64,000 nt of DNA from RYN-230 sp963782185 (GCA_963782185.1 CAWAJB010000024.1:62001-126000); one strand, 5' to 3'. Shown: positions 1 to 9,626, counted from the first letter of the stretch. The notes: generated from the letters alone by a model not told the origin. Translations and numbers: made by a program.

Positions 1-1158
1 CACGGAATGGCCCGACGAATACCGGCTGGGCATCAGCACCACATGCACCTGGTCCGGTCCGACCGCGTCGGCCGCGACCGTGGCGACCAGCGCGGAGTCG
101 ATGCCCCCGGACAGGCCGAGGATGACCGAGCGGAAGCCGTTCTTGCGCACGTAGTCGCGCACGCCGGTGACCAGCGCGGAGTAGACCTCGGCGCGCGGGG
201 CCAGCCGCGGGCTGATGACGGGCTCCGCGAGCGGGGAGAGCGCGCCGGGCTGCGGCGGCCGCGCGGGCAGCGCCACCCGGTGGATGGTCATCACGGTGCC
301 GTCGCTGGCCTCGGCGGGAGTGTCCGGGGCCGGGGTGGTGTCCGGCACCGGCCGGGCCCGGGGCAGATCGAGGTCCGCGACCAGCAGCGTCTCCTCGAAC
401 TGGGGGCCCCGCGCGATCAGGCCGCCCTCGGCGTCGACGATGATCGAATCGCCGTCGAAGACCAGCTCGTCCTGGCCGCTCATCATGTTCACGTAGGCCA
501 GCGCCGCGCCAGCCTCGCGGGCCCGCCGGGCGACCAGTTCCAGCCGGGCCTGGTCCTTGCCCCGTTCGTAGGGGGACGCGTTCGGTACCACCAGCAGCCC
601 CGCGCCCGCCTGCCTGGTCACCGCGACCGGGCCGCCGTCCTGCCACAGGTCCTCGCAGATGGCGATGGCCACGTCCACCGCGTTCTCGCCGCCGTCTGCG
701 GGGACCCGGACCACCGGCAGCCGGTTCCCGGGCACGAAGTAGCGGTACTCGTCGAACACCCCGTAGTTCGGCAGGTGATGCTTGGCCGTGGTGACCGCCA
801 CCGCCCCGCCGTGCAGCAGCGCGGCCGCGTTCTGGGCGGAGCTGACCGGCTCGCCGACCCGGGGTGTCCCGCCGGGCCGCCGGCCCAGGTAGCCGGTGAC
901 CACGGCGATGCCGCCGAGCCCGCCGGAGGCCAGTTGCCGCGCCGTCGCCTCCAGGGTGGCGACCGAGGCGTCCACGAACGAGTCCCGCAGCGCCAGGTCC
1001 TCCACCGGGTAGCCGGTCAGCATCATCTCCGGGAACACGACGAGGTCGGCGCCGGCGTCCGCGGCGCGTCGGGTCCACTCCGCCACCGCTGCGGCGTTCC
1101 CCGCCAGGTCGCCGACGGTCGAGTTCACCTGGGCAAGGGCGATCCGCAGCCTGGTCAC
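1..1158 (-). CDS. nadE: Glutamine-dependent NAD+ synthetase, 3' end beyond the left edge
   Basis: Makes NAD+ from nicotinic acid adenine dinucleotide, ATP and glutamine in the cytosol. Translating the minus strand from the GTG at 1158 gives 386 residues without a stop, running off the window. The N-terminal half is a nitrilase-fold glutaminase: FPEMMLTGYP carries the glutamate, KHHLPNYGVFDEYR the lysine, and CEDLW the nucleophilic cysteine. The synthetase half begins near residue 335, with its ATP PP-loop at LGLSGGIDSAL and then LMPSRYSS. Fused glutaminase-synthetase enzymes are usually about 570-680 residues, so roughly 200-290 C-terminal residues are outside. The GTG start is chosen because the beta strand TRLRIALAQVN follows directly. 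It is divergent from glnA2. The family call is secure; only the start is open. Confidence 0.93.
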   Translation of the reverse strand, partial: MTRLRIALAQVNSTVGDLAGNAAAVAEWTRRAADAGADLVVFPEMMLTGYPVEDLALRDSFVDASVATLEATARQLASGGLGGIAVVTGYLGRRPGGTPRVGEPVSSAQNAAALLHGGAVAVTTAKHHLPNYGVFDEYRYFVPGNRLPVVRVPADGGENAVDVAIAICEDLWQDGGPVAVTRQAGAGLLVVPNASPYERGKDQARLELVARRAREAGAALAYVNMMSGQDELVFDGDSIIVDAEGGLIARGPQFEETLLVADLDLPRARPVPDTTPAPDTPAEASDGTVMTIHRVALPARPPQPGALSPLAEPVISPRLAPRAEVYSALVTGVRDYVRKNGFRSVILGLSGGIDSALVATVAADAVGPDQVHVVLMPSRYSSGHSV

Positions 1159-1317
1159 CCTTGTACTTTAATCGGGCCGCGGGGCCGTGCCCGCCAGCCC
1201 GGCCGGCCCCTCGGCGGCGCCTCGCCGGCCCGGCCGGTGCGCCCGGCTACGCCCGGTAACTTCTGGCGTGGAAGCCGCAGGTTTGTCCAGGGGCAGCGGT
1301 AGACTCAGCGGAAGTTT

Positions 1318-1333
1318 GTAACGTCCTGGTAAC
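1318..1333 (+). promoter_or_regulatory. Possible weak GlnR-like half box upstream of glnA2
   Basis: The 280-bp divergent region between nadE and glnA2 contains GTAAC-n6-GTAAC at 1318-1333. The actinomycete GlnR half box is approximately GTnAC-n6-GAAAC, so one element is exact and the other has one mismatch. A third GTAAC stands alone at 1256-1260. This may be chance, and it is much weaker than the box upstream of glnA at 37681-37718. No clear -35/-10 pair was recognised. Confidence 0.2.
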
Positions 1334-1438
1334 ACGCTCGCGAGAGACTGTCGGCCAGGGCAGGCTCGGTCAGCCGATATGCTGTGCTGCCCGCCATCTC
1401 CGCAGGTAAACGCCGCTGACCAGCAAGGACAGGCCGTC

Positions 1439-2800
1439 ATGGACAGGCAGGAAGAATTCGTCCTCCGTACTCTGGAGGAACGGGATATCCGTTTTGTCCG
1501 GCTCTGGTTCACCGACGTCCTCGGCTACCTGAAGTCGGTGGCGGTGGCCCCTGCCGAGCTCGAGGGTGCGTTCGCGGAGGGCATCGGGTTCGACGGCTCG
1601 GCGATCGAGGGGTTCGCCCGCGTCTACGAGGCAGACATGATCGCCAAGCCCGACGCCTCCACCTTCCAGCTGCTGCCCTGGCGAGGTGAGGCCTCCGGGG
1701 TGGGCCGGATGTTCTGCGACATCCACATGACTGACGGCTCGCCGTCCTACGCGGATCCCCGCTACGTGCTGAAGCGGGCGCTCGGCCACGCCGCCGATCT
1801 GGGCTTCACCTTCTACACCCACCCCGAGGTGGAGTTCTTCCTGCTGAAGGAGAAGCCCGTCCCCGGCGCCCAGCCGCAGCCGATCGACACCGGCGGGTAC
1901 TTTGATCACACCCCGCACAGCGTCGCTCACGACTTCCGGCACGAGTCGATCCAGATGCTGGAGAGCATGGGCATCTCGGTGGAGTTCAGCCACCACGAGG
2001 GCGCGCCCGGCCAGCAGGAGATCGACCTGCGTTACGCCGACGCCCTGACCACGGCGGACAACATCATGTCGTTCCGGCTGGTCATGAAGGAGGTCGCGCT
2101 CCAGCAGAGCGTCTACGCGTCCTTCATGCCCAAGCCATTCACCGAGTACCCGGGTTCCGGGATGCACACCCACATGTCGCTGTTCGAGGGCGACCGCAAC
2201 GTGTTCTACGAGCCGGGCGCGGAGTTCCAGCTGTCCAAGCTCGGCCGGATGTTCATCGCCGGGCTGCTGCGGCACGCCGCGGAGATCACCGCGGTCTGCA
2301 ACCAGTGGGTGAACTCGTACAAGCGGCTGTGGGGGGCGGCGGAAAGCGCGGCGGGCGCCGGTGGCGAGGCCCCGGCCTACATCTGCTGGGGCCACAACAA
2401 CCGGTCGGCCCTGGTGCGGATTCCCATGTACAAGCCGCACAAGGGAAATGCCACCCGGGTCGAGTTCCGCTCGGTAGACTCGGCGTGTAATCCCTACCTT
2501 GCGTTCGCGGTGATCCTGGAAGCCGGCCTGAAGGGCATCGAGGCCGGTTACGAGCTGCCGCCCGGCGCGGAGGATGACGTATGGGCGCTCACCTCGGCCG
2601 AGCGGCGGGCACTGGGCATCTCACCGCTGCCGCAGAGCCTGGATGAGGCGATCACGGTGATGCAGGACAGCGAGCTGGTGGCACAGGCGCTCGGCGAGCA
2701 TGTCTTTGACTTCTTCCTGCGCAACAAGCGCGCCGAGTGGCGCGAGTACCGGCACCAGGTCACCCAGTTTGAGCTGGACCGTTACTTGCCCGTGCTATGA
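1439..2800 (+). CDS. glnA2: Glutamine synthetase family protein, GlnA2 type
   Basis: Type I glutamine-synthetase fold, 453 residues. The N-terminus MDRQEEFVLRTLEERDI and the segments FTDVLGYLKSVAVAP and GFDGSAIEGFARV are those of actinobacterial GlnA2. Active-site pieces are visible: HPEVEFF and HHEGAPGQQEI (metal-binding glutamates), GSGMHTHMS (His) and NNRSALVRIP (Arg). The ATG at 1439 has AAGGAC about nine bases upstream; an in-frame ATG at 1379 lacks such a site. At the position of the GlnE-modified tyrosine the protein has DDVWAL, so tryptophan replaces tyrosine and adenylylation is not expected. In Streptomyces, GlnA2 is reported to glutamylate polyamines rather than ammonia; applying that here is inference. 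A short Ala/Gly-rich insertion (AAESAAGAGGEAP) precedes the AYICWGHNNRS segment. Confidence 0.9.
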   Translation: MDRQEEFVLRTLEERDIRFVRLWFTDVLGYLKSVAVAPAELEGAFAEGIGFDGSAIEGFARVYEADMIAKPDASTFQLLPWRGEASGVGRMFCDIHMTDGSPSYADPRYVLKRALGHAADLGFTFYTHPEVEFFLLKEKPVPGAQPQPIDTGGYFDHTPHSVAHDFRHESIQMLESMGISVEFSHHEGAPGQQEIDLRYADALTTADNIMSFRLVMKEVALQQSVYASFMPKPFTEYPGSGMHTHMSLFEGDRNVFYEPGAEFQLSKLGRMFIAGLLRHAAEITAVCNQWVNSYKRLWGAAESAAGAGGEAPAYICWGHNNRSALVRIPMYKPHKGNATRVEFRSVDSACNPYLAFAVILEAGLKGIEAGYELPPGAEDDVWALTSAERRALGISPLPQSLDEAITVMQDSELVAQALGEHVFDFFLRNKRAEWREYRHQVTQFELDRYLPVL

Positions 2801-2856
2801 CTGTGTGAGCCAGGACCGTGGCATCAGGGAGCGCTTGAGGCAGCGGGCAGGCTGGG

Positions 2857-5800
2857 GTGGGCGGCGTGACCAGGGATCGGGGTCGGGGCACAGTGTTCTG
2901 GGTGGGCGTACTCGGGCCATTACTGGTTCGCAGCGGCGGTGAGCCCGTGCCTGTCCCCGCCCCGAAGCAGCGGGTGATCCTGGCCACCCTGGCTCTGCGC
3001 GCGGGCCAGGTCGCGTCCTACGACGAGCTGGCCGAGATCGTCTGGGACGGCGCGCCCCCGGCTGGGGCCCGGGTGGCCATCCGGAACTACGTGAAGCGCC
3101 TGCGCCAGATCCTGGGCCCGGTGGCCGGCCGCCGGATCGTCACCCAGGATCCGGGCTACGCCCTCGAGGCCGAGCCTGACGAGGTCGATGCGCTGCGGTT
3201 CACGGCGCTGTGCGGCAAGGGCGGGGAAGCCATCCGCCAGGACACGCCTTCCGGCGGCGGCCCGGGTGCGTGGGAGATCCTGGGCGAGGCGATCGGCCTG
3301 TGGCGCGGGAACCCGCTCGTGGATGTGCCCTCCAACGTGCTTCTCACCGCCGAGGTACCCCGGCTGGATGCGCTGCGGATGCAGGCCCAGGAGTGGCGGA
3401 TGGACGCCGGGCTGGCCCGCGGGCTGCACGCGGAGCTGGTCGGCGAGCTGACCCAGCTCGCGCAGGATCATCCCTGGCGTGAGCGATTCCACGCCCAGCT
3501 GATGCTGGCGCTGTACCGCTGCGGCCGGCAGGCCGAGGCGCTGGCCGCCTACCAGCGCACCCGGCGGATGCTGGTGGATGAGCTCGGTGTCGAACCCGGC
3601 CGTGAGCTGCGTGACCTCCAGGCCGGGATCCTGGACGCCGACCCCGGCCTGGCCGCCCCGGGCCCGGCGCTGGCCAGGTTCCTGGCCGCCCCGCCCGCCC
3701 CGGAGCCGGCCAAGCCCGGCCGGGCGGCCGCGGCCGGGCCGCCGGGCGAGGCGAAGCAGGCCGCGGGCCGCGCCCCGGCCACCCTGCCCGGCGGGACGCC
3801 GGCCGACACAGCCCCGGGACGTCCAGGGACAGGTGGTGCGGCAGCGGGCGCTGGTACCGCCGGAGCCCGGATCACCCGCGCGGCTGCCGACCGCGACCAC
3901 GCCCCGGCCCGGGTGAGCCAGGGACCGGCGGCGAAGGCGGCCCCGGCGGCAGGCGCTGGCCCGTCCCGGGCCGGCCGGGCCGGAGCCGCCCCCACGGGCC
4001 CGGCCGCCGTGGTGCCCCGGCAACTGCCGGCCGGGGCGGCGCATTTCGCGGGGCGCACCGCCGAGCTGGCTGAGCTGCAGGCCTGGCGGCACGAGGCGGC
4101 CTCGGCCGACGGGGCGGCCAAGGTCCTGGTCATCGGGGGAACAGCCGGGGCGGGCAAGACTGCCCTGGCGGTGCACTGGGCTCAGCACAGCGCGGCGGAG
4201 TTCCCCGACGGCCAACTCTACGTGAACCTGCGCGGGTTCGACCCGTCCGGCACCCCGGTGGCCCCGGGGGATGCGCTGCGCTGGTTCCTCGGTGCGTTCG
4301 GGGTGACCGAGGAACAGATGCCCGACAGCGTCGACGCGCAGTCCGCCCTGTACCGGAGCGTTCTGGCCGGCAAGCAGGTCCTCGTCATCCTCGACAACGC
4401 GCGTGACGCCGCCCAGGTACGGCCGCTGCTGCCGGGCAGCCAGACCTGCCTGGCCGTGGTGACCAGCCGGGCGAGGCTGCCCGGGCTGGTCGCGACGGAA
4501 GGCGCCCGGCTGGTCCCGCTCGACGTGCTGACCGCCGGCGAGGCCCACGAACTGCTGGCCAGCCGGCTGGGGGAGCGGGCCCGGACGGAAGCGGACGCAG
4601 CCCACCAGCTGACCGAGGCGTGCTCCCGGCTCCCGCTGGCGCTCAGCATCGTGGCTGCCCGGGTGGCCGCCCGGCCTTACCTGCCGCTCGCCGATCTGGC
4701 CCGTGAGCTCGCTGACGCGCAGGGGCGGCTGGAAGCGCTGGACGCCGGGGACCCGGTGGCCAGCATCCGCGCGGTGTTCTCCTGGTCGTGCGAGCAGCTG
4801 AGCGCGCCCGCGGCCCGGATGTTCCGGCTGCTGGGGTTGCATGCCGGGCCCGACGTGACGGTCGCGGCGGCTGCGAGCCTGGCCGGGGTGGACCGCGGGC
4901 AGGCGGCGGCCGCGGTCGCCGAGCTGGCCGACGCTCACCTGATCGCTGAGCACGCACCGGGCCGGTACGCGTTCCACGATCTGCTCCGCGCCTATGCGGC
5001 GTACCTGGCCCGGACCACCGACAGTGACGAGGAGCGCCGCGAGGCCGTCAACCGGGTGCTGGATCACTACGTGCACACCGCCTCGGCCGGCAGCCGGGTC
5101 CTCAACCCCGTCCGCCCGACCATCGCCCTGGGACCGCCGCAGCCCGGGGTCGTCCCGGAGCTCCTCGGCTACGCCGGTGAGACGCTGGCCTGGTTCGAGG
5201 CCGAGCGCCAGGTGCTGATCGCCGCGATCACGCAGGCCACCGACGGCGGCTTCGACACGCATGCGTGGCAGCTGCCCTGGGCGGTGTGGCTGTTCTTCGA
5301 CCGGGCGGGTTACTGGCATGATCAGCTCGCCATCCAGCGCACCGCCGTCGACGCCGCCAAGCGGCTGGGTGACCGGGCCCGCCAGGGCCACGCGTACCGT
5401 GATCTCGGGGCCGCCATCGGCCGCCTCGGCCAGCTGGCCGAGGCCCGCGACTTCTGCCGCCAGGCTCTCGAGCTGCACCGGCAGGTTGGCGACCGGCTCG
5501 GCGAGGCCCGCGCGCACAACGAGATCGCGGTGCTGGCCGAGCAGCAGGGCCGGATCGCGGAGGCGCTCGGCCACGCTCAGCTGGCCCTCACCCTGTACCG
5601 GCAGGAAGGGCACGAGCAGGGCCTGGCCAAGATGCTCAACGGCGTCGGCTGGATGCACGCGCAGCTGGGGGACTACGAGCAGGCGCTCGAGTTCTGCGAG
5701 CAGGCGCTGAGCATGTACCGGGGCCGCGGCGACGCGCTGAACGAGGCGGCCACCTGGGACAGCATGGGGTACGCCCTGCTGCACCTCGGCCGGCTCGAGA

Positions 5801-6099
5801 ACGCTATCGGGTGCCTGCGCACCGCGGTCGGCACCATCGCCGGACTCCACATGGGGTACTACGAGACCACCATGCTGGTTCACCTCGGCGACGCCTACAA
5901 CGCCGCCGGTGACGTGGGCCCGGCCCGCCAGTCGTGGCGGGAAGCCCTGGAGATCCTGGAAGGCCTGAATCACTCGGACGCCGACCAGGTCCGGGCCCGG
6001 CTGAACGGCCAGCAACCCCCGGGTCCCGGCATCCCCGCAGGCCAGGCCGGGTCGGCGCTAGGCGGCCGCCTGCGCGAGGACCACGCGGTCGGCGCCTGA
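2857..6099 (+). CDS. AfsR/SARP-family transcriptional regulator with BTAD, NB-ARC and TPR domains
   Basis: About 1080 residues; AfsR-type regulators are usually near 1000. In order: an OmpR-like winged helix (about 15-105, with PKQRVILATLALRAGQVAS), a BTAD helical domain (about 110-265, ending in LVDELGVEPGRELRDLQ), a long Ala/Pro/Gly-rich linker (about 265-390), an NB-ARC ATPase with Walker A GGTAGAGKTAL (about 429-440) and Walker B VLVILDNA (about 507-514), and C-terminal TPRs (about 840-1040). Such proteins activate transcription in response to ATP state or phosphorylation. It sits between glnA2 and glnE on the same strand, 56 bp after glnA2. Codon 22 is TTA, the rare leucine codon that needs the bldA tRNA in Streptomyces. 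The start is uncertain: GTGs at 2857, 2866 and 2902 are all possible. The target is unknown. Confidence 0.88.
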   Translation: MGGVTRDRGRGTVFWVGVLGPLLVRSGGEPVPVPAPKQRVILATLALRAGQVASYDELAEIVWDGAPPAGARVAIRNYVKRLRQILGPVAGRRIVTQDPGYALEAEPDEVDALRFTALCGKGGEAIRQDTPSGGGPGAWEILGEAIGLWRGNPLVDVPSNVLLTAEVPRLDALRMQAQEWRMDAGLARGLHAELVGELTQLAQDHPWRERFHAQLMLALYRCGRQAEALAAYQRTRRMLVDELGVEPGRELRDLQAGILDADPGLAAPGPALARFLAAPPAPEPAKPGRAAAAGPPGEAKQAAGRAPATLPGGTPADTAPGRPGTGGAAAGAGTAGARITRAAADRDHAPARVSQGPAAKAAPAAGAGPSRAGRAGAAPTGPAAVVPRQLPAGAAHFAGRTAELAELQAWRHEAASADGAAKVLVIGGTAGAGKTALAVHWAQHSAAEFPDGQLYVNLRGFDPSGTPVAPGDALRWFLGAFGVTEEQMPDSVDAQSALYRSVLAGKQVLVILDNARDAAQVRPLLPGSQTCLAVVTSRARLPGLVATEGARLVPLDVLTAGEAHELLASRLGERARTEADAAHQLTEACSRLPLALSIVAARVAARPYLPLADLARELADAQGRLEALDAGDPVASIRAVFSWSCEQLSAPAARMFRLLGLHAGPDVTVAAAASLAGVDRGQAAAAVAELADAHLIAEHAPGRYAFHDLLRAYAAYLARTTDSDEERREAVNRVLDHYVHTASAGSRVLNPVRPTIALGPPQPGVVPELLGYAGETLAWFEAERQVLIAAITQATDGGFDTHAWQLPWAVWLFFDRAGYWHDQLAIQRTAVDAAKRLGDRARQGHAYRDLGAAIGRLGQLAEARDFCRQALELHRQVGDRLGEARAHNEIAVLAEQQGRIAEALGHAQLALTLYRQEGHEQGLAKMLNGVGWMHAQLGDYEQALEFCEQALSMYRGRGDALNEAATWDSMGYALLHLGRLENAIGCLRTAVGTIAGLHMGYYETTMLVHLGDAYNAAGDVGPARQSWREALEILEGLNHSDADQVRARLNGQQPPGPGIPAGQAGSALGGRLREDHAVGA

Positions 6100-6186
6100 C
6101 ATACCGCCCGCTCACCGCGCTACCGGGACGTTACCGGCCGGTTGCACACTTTACGAGTGCACCTACCCCCCCCGGTGCACCCCCCT

Positions 6187-6214
6187 GCCGGGGCCGTCTC
6201 CGGACGGCCCCGGC
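6187..6214 (+). terminator. Strong hairpin after the SARP gene
   Basis: Perfect 12-bp stem: GCCGGGGCCGTC at 6187-6198, loop TCCG, then its exact complement at 6203-6214. There is no U tract, as is common for actinomycete terminators. It lies 88 bp after the SARP stop in the 317-bp gap before glnE and probably separates the two transcripts. Confidence 0.6.
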
Positions 6215-6223
6215 GCCGGACCT

Positions 6224-6246
6224 CCGGCTTCCGGTCAGGAAGCCGG
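6224..6246 (+). terminator. Second tandem hairpin between the SARP gene and glnE
   Basis: CCGGCTTCC at 6224-6232, a five-base loop, then GGAAGCCGG at 6238-6246. It follows the first hairpin by nine bases. The rest of the 6100-6416 gap is C/G-rich with no open frame I can support; the glnE promoter presumably lies in its last 150 bp. Confidence 0.5.
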
Positions 6247-6416
6247 GGGGTCCCCGGCCCCCTCTGCCTCCCGGCCCCGTTCGCGGGCTCTGAGCCGGGC
6301 CTCGCTTCCGTGAGGTCCCTGCCTCACCGCCGGCCGCGTCACCCGGCCACCGCAACGACACGGCCGCGACCCGGCCAGGGGAAGCCAACCCGGCACGCGG
6401 CCGTTACGGTGCAGGG

Positions 6417-9400
6417 GTGAGTGTGCGCCGCAGAACGACACCGGCCGGGGAACTGGCCCGGCTGGGCTTCGCCGACGCGGCCCGGGCAGAGCGGCTGCTC
6501 AGCCAGGACCTGGCCCTCGACCCCGAGGGCGCCGACGCCGACCTGCTGGCCTCGCTGGCCGCGTCCGCCGACCCGGATCTGGCCCTGATCACGCTGTCCC
6601 GGATGACGCTCGGCGGCGACCTGCTCGGCGCGCTGCGCGCCGACGCCGGCCTGCGGAGCCGGTTCACCGCGGTGCTCGGCGCGAGCGCCGCGCTCGGCGA
6701 TCACCTGGCCCGGCACCCCGGGGACTGGCGCGTGCTGAGCGGTCCCGATGCGCTGCGCAGCCCCGGCCCGGCCGAGCTGCGGACGGACCTGCTGATGGCG
6801 GTGGGAGCCAAGCCCGACGACCCGGAGCCGGCCGCCGGCCCGGCCGGGCCCCAGGGCCGCGACCCGGCCACCGCGCCGGTCGCCTCACTGGGTGCTGCCT
6901 ACCGGCGGCGGCTGCTGCACCTCGCCGCCCGTGACCTGACCGGGGCCGTCACCGTGGACGAGACCGCGGCCGAGCTGGCCGACCTCGCCGCCGCGGCCCT
7001 CGAGGCCGCGCTGGCCGTCGCCCGGTCGCAGCTGCCGCCGGGCTCGGCGCCGGCGCGGCTGGCGGTGATCGCCATGGGCAAGTGCGGCGGCCGCGAGCTC
7101 AACTACGCCAGCGACGTAGACGTGATCTTCGTGGCCGCGCCCGCCGGAGCCCCGCCATCCGCGACCGATGCCGCTGAGGCCGAGGCGGCCGCGCTGCGCA
7201 CCGCTACCCAGCTGGCCGCGGGCCTGGTCCGGACGTGCTCGCAGAGCACACCCGAAGGTGCCCTGTTCCCCGTGGACCCCAACCTCCGCCCCGAAGGCCG
7301 GGATGGTCCGCTGGCTCGCACCCTGGCCAGTCACGTCGCGTACTACCAGCGCTGGGCCAAGACGTGGGAGTTCCAGGCGCTGCTCAAAGCCCGCCCGGTG
7401 GCCGGCGACCGCGCGCTGGGCCAGGCCTATCTCGACGCCCTCAGCCCGATGGTGTGGCAGGCCGCCCAGCGTCCCAATTTCGTCGCCGACGTGCAGGCCA
7501 TGCGGCGCCGCGTGATCGGGAACCTGGCTCCCGGCGAGGCCGCCCGCCAGCTCAAGCTCGGCCCCGGCGGGCTGCGCGACATCGAGTTCGCGGTACAGCT
7601 GCTCCAGCTGGTGCACGGGCGTACCGACGATTCGCTGCGCGAAACCGGCACGCTGCCCGCGCTGGCCGCGCTGGCCCGGGGTGGCTACGTGGGCCGGGAG
7701 GACGCGGCCAGCATGGCCGCCGCCTACCGCTTCCTGCGCACCGTGGAGCACCTGCTCCAGCTGCGCCAGCTGCGCCGCACCCACACCCTGCCCGAGGATC
7801 CGGCCGCGCTGCGCCGGCTGGGCCGCGCGCTGCGCCGGGCCCGGACCCGCAGTGGCGCGGCGGCCCCGGCCCCGCCGTCGCGGGCCGACCCGGCCGCCGA
7901 GCTGATGGCCCAGTGGCGCCAGCACGCCCGCGAGGCCCGCCGCCTGCACGAGAAGCTGTTCTACCGGCCCCTGCTCGATGCGGTGGCCCGGCTGCCCACC
8001 GACGCGGTGCGGCTCACCCGTGAGGAGGCGCGGGCCCGGCTGGAAGCCCTCGGCTACGCTGACCCGGCCGGCGCGCTGCGCCACATCGAGGCGCTGACCT
8101 CGGGGGTATCCCGGCGGGCGGCCATCCAGCGCACGCTGCTGCCCGTGATGCTGGAATGGTTCGCCGACGCCGCGCAGCCGGACGCCGGGCTGCTGGCCTT
8201 CCGGCAGGTCAGCGACGCGCTCGGGGACTCGCCCTGGTACCTGCGGCTGCTCCGGGACGACACGAACGTGGCGCGCCGGATGGCCCGGCTGCTGGCCTCC
8301 AGCCGGTACGCGACGGACCTGCTGATGCGCGCGCCGGAGACCGTGGCCCTGCTCGGCTCGGATGAGCAGCTCGTGCCCCGTCCCGCGACCGCGCTGCACA
8401 CCGAGGCCACCGCGGTGGTGAGCCGGCACGCGAGCGCCGCGGAGGCCGCGCAGGCGGTCCGCGCGCTGCGCCGCCGTGAGCTGCTCCGCACCGCTGCCGC
8501 CGACCTGCTCGGCGTGACCACGGTCGAGCAGACCGAAGAGGCGCTGACCGTGATCACCGCAGTCACCATCGGCGGGGCGCTGGAGGCCGCGACCAGCCAG
8601 TTCGAGCGGGACTCCGGCCCGATGCCCACCCGGATGTGCGTGGTGGGCATGGGACGGTTCGGCGGCCGGGAGACGGGCTACGGCAGCGACGCGGACGTGA
8701 TGTTCGTCCATGACCCGCTGCCCGGCGTGACGGACCAGGTGGCGTCGCGGGCCGCGCACGCGGTCGCCGAGGAGATGCGGCGGCTGCTCGCCCAGCCCGC
8801 ACCCGACCCGCCGCTGGTGGTGGACCCGGGGCTGCGACCCGAGGGGCGCCAGGGGCCGCTGGTGCGCACGCTGGCCTCCTACCGCGCCTACTACGAGCGC
8901 TGGTCGCTGGCCTGGGAGGCGCAGGCGCTGCTGCGCGCGGACCCGGCCGCCGGCGACCGGGAGCTGGGGGAGCGGTTCAACGCCCTGGCCGACGAGTTCC
9001 GCTACCCGGCCGGCGGGATCAGCGCCGCGGCGATCCTGGACATCAGGCGGCTCAAGGCGCGGATGGAAGCGGAGCGGATGCCGCGCGGCACGGATCCGGC
9101 CATGCACCTGAAGCTGGGCCCGGGCGGGCTGTCCGACGTGGAGTGGGTCGTCCAGTTGCTCCAGCTGACCCACGCGCACGAAGTCCCCGCGCTGCGCACC
9201 ACGCGCACCCTGACCGCGCTGCGGGCGGCCCAGGAGGCGAGCCTGATCGGCCAGGATGACGCGGCCGCGCTGGCCGCCTCGTGGCGGCTGGCGACCCGGA
9301 TCCGCAACGCCGTGGTGCTGCTGCGCGGACGGTCCTCGGACGTGCTCCCCGCCAAGCAGTCGGAGCGGGCGGCCGTGGCCCGGATCCTCGGCTATTCCCC

Positions 9401-9485
9401 GGACGCCAGCCAGGACCTGGTCGAGGACTACCGGCGCACGGCGCGCCGGGCCCGCGCCGTGATGGAGCGCCTCTTCTACGGCTGA
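6417..9485 (+). CDS. glnE: Bifunctional glutamine synthetase adenylyltransferase/deadenylyltransferase
   Basis: Adds and removes AMP on the regulatory tyrosine of glutamine synthetase, setting its activity to nitrogen supply. About 1022 residues, near the family norm. Two nucleotidyltransferase domains are plain: GKCGGRELNYASDVDVIF near residues 221-238 (adenylyl-removing half) and GMGRFGGRETGYGSDADVMF near 743-762 (adenylylating half). Both carry the G-G-x-E and S-D-x-D motifs, and each is followed by the KLGPGGLRDIEF or KLGPGGLSDVEW helix. The start may be GTG 6417 or GTG 6423; neither has an ideal ribosome site. Its substrate glnA1 is 26.6 kb away at 36102. The gene lies close to glnA2 as in other actinobacteria, but GlnA2 lacks the target tyrosine. 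Confidence 0.95.
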   Translation: MSVRRRTTPAGELARLGFADAARAERLLSQDLALDPEGADADLLASLAASADPDLALITLSRMTLGGDLLGALRADAGLRSRFTAVLGASAALGDHLARHPGDWRVLSGPDALRSPGPAELRTDLLMAVGAKPDDPEPAAGPAGPQGRDPATAPVASLGAAYRRRLLHLAARDLTGAVTVDETAAELADLAAAALEAALAVARSQLPPGSAPARLAVIAMGKCGGRELNYASDVDVIFVAAPAGAPPSATDAAEAEAAALRTATQLAAGLVRTCSQSTPEGALFPVDPNLRPEGRDGPLARTLASHVAYYQRWAKTWEFQALLKARPVAGDRALGQAYLDALSPMVWQAAQRPNFVADVQAMRRRVIGNLAPGEAARQLKLGPGGLRDIEFAVQLLQLVHGRTDDSLRETGTLPALAALARGGYVGREDAASMAAAYRFLRTVEHLLQLRQLRRTHTLPEDPAALRRLGRALRRARTRSGAAAPAPPSRADPAAELMAQWRQHAREARRLHEKLFYRPLLDAVARLPTDAVRLTREEARARLEALGYADPAGALRHIEALTSGVSRRAAIQRTLLPVMLEWFADAAQPDAGLLAFRQVSDALGDSPWYLRLLRDDTNVARRMARLLASSRYATDLLMRAPETVALLGSDEQLVPRPATALHTEATAVVSRHASAAEAAQAVRALRRRELLRTAAADLLGVTTVEQTEEALTVITAVTIGGALEAATSQFERDSGPMPTRMCVVGMGRFGGRETGYGSDADVMFVHDPLPGVTDQVASRAAHAVAEEMRRLLAQPAPDPPLVVDPGLRPEGRQGPLVRTLASYRAYYERWSLAWEAQALLRADPAAGDRELGERFNALADEFRYPAGGISAAAILDIRRLKARMEAERMPRGTDPAMHLKLGPGGLSDVEWVVQLLQLTHAHEVPALRTTRTLTALRAAQEASLIGQDDAAALAASWRLATRIRNAVVLLRGRSSDVLPAKQSERAAVARILGYSPDASQDLVEDYRRTARRARAVMERLFYG

Positions 9486-9626
9486 CCGTGGCCAGGACCT
9501 GTCCCAGCCGGGCCCCTCCCAGCCCGCAGGGGGCGGCGCCCGCGGCCGTTCTCGTCCTGTAGTACCAGGCCAGGATCGGCCCGCGAGCCGATGTGCCGGC
9601 GGGTACCGGCGCGGCATCGTGGCAGC

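Noticed and set aside
2920..6015. Minus-strand open frame of 1031 codons opposite the SARP gene
   Set aside because: Its product is Pro/Gly/Arg/Gln-rich without domains. Stop-poor antisense frames are expected in G/C-rich DNA, and the plus strand has clear motifs.
6885..9617. Minus-strand open frame of 910 codons opposite glnE
   Set aside because: Low-complexity translation with no motifs; glnE motifs on the plus strand are unambiguous.
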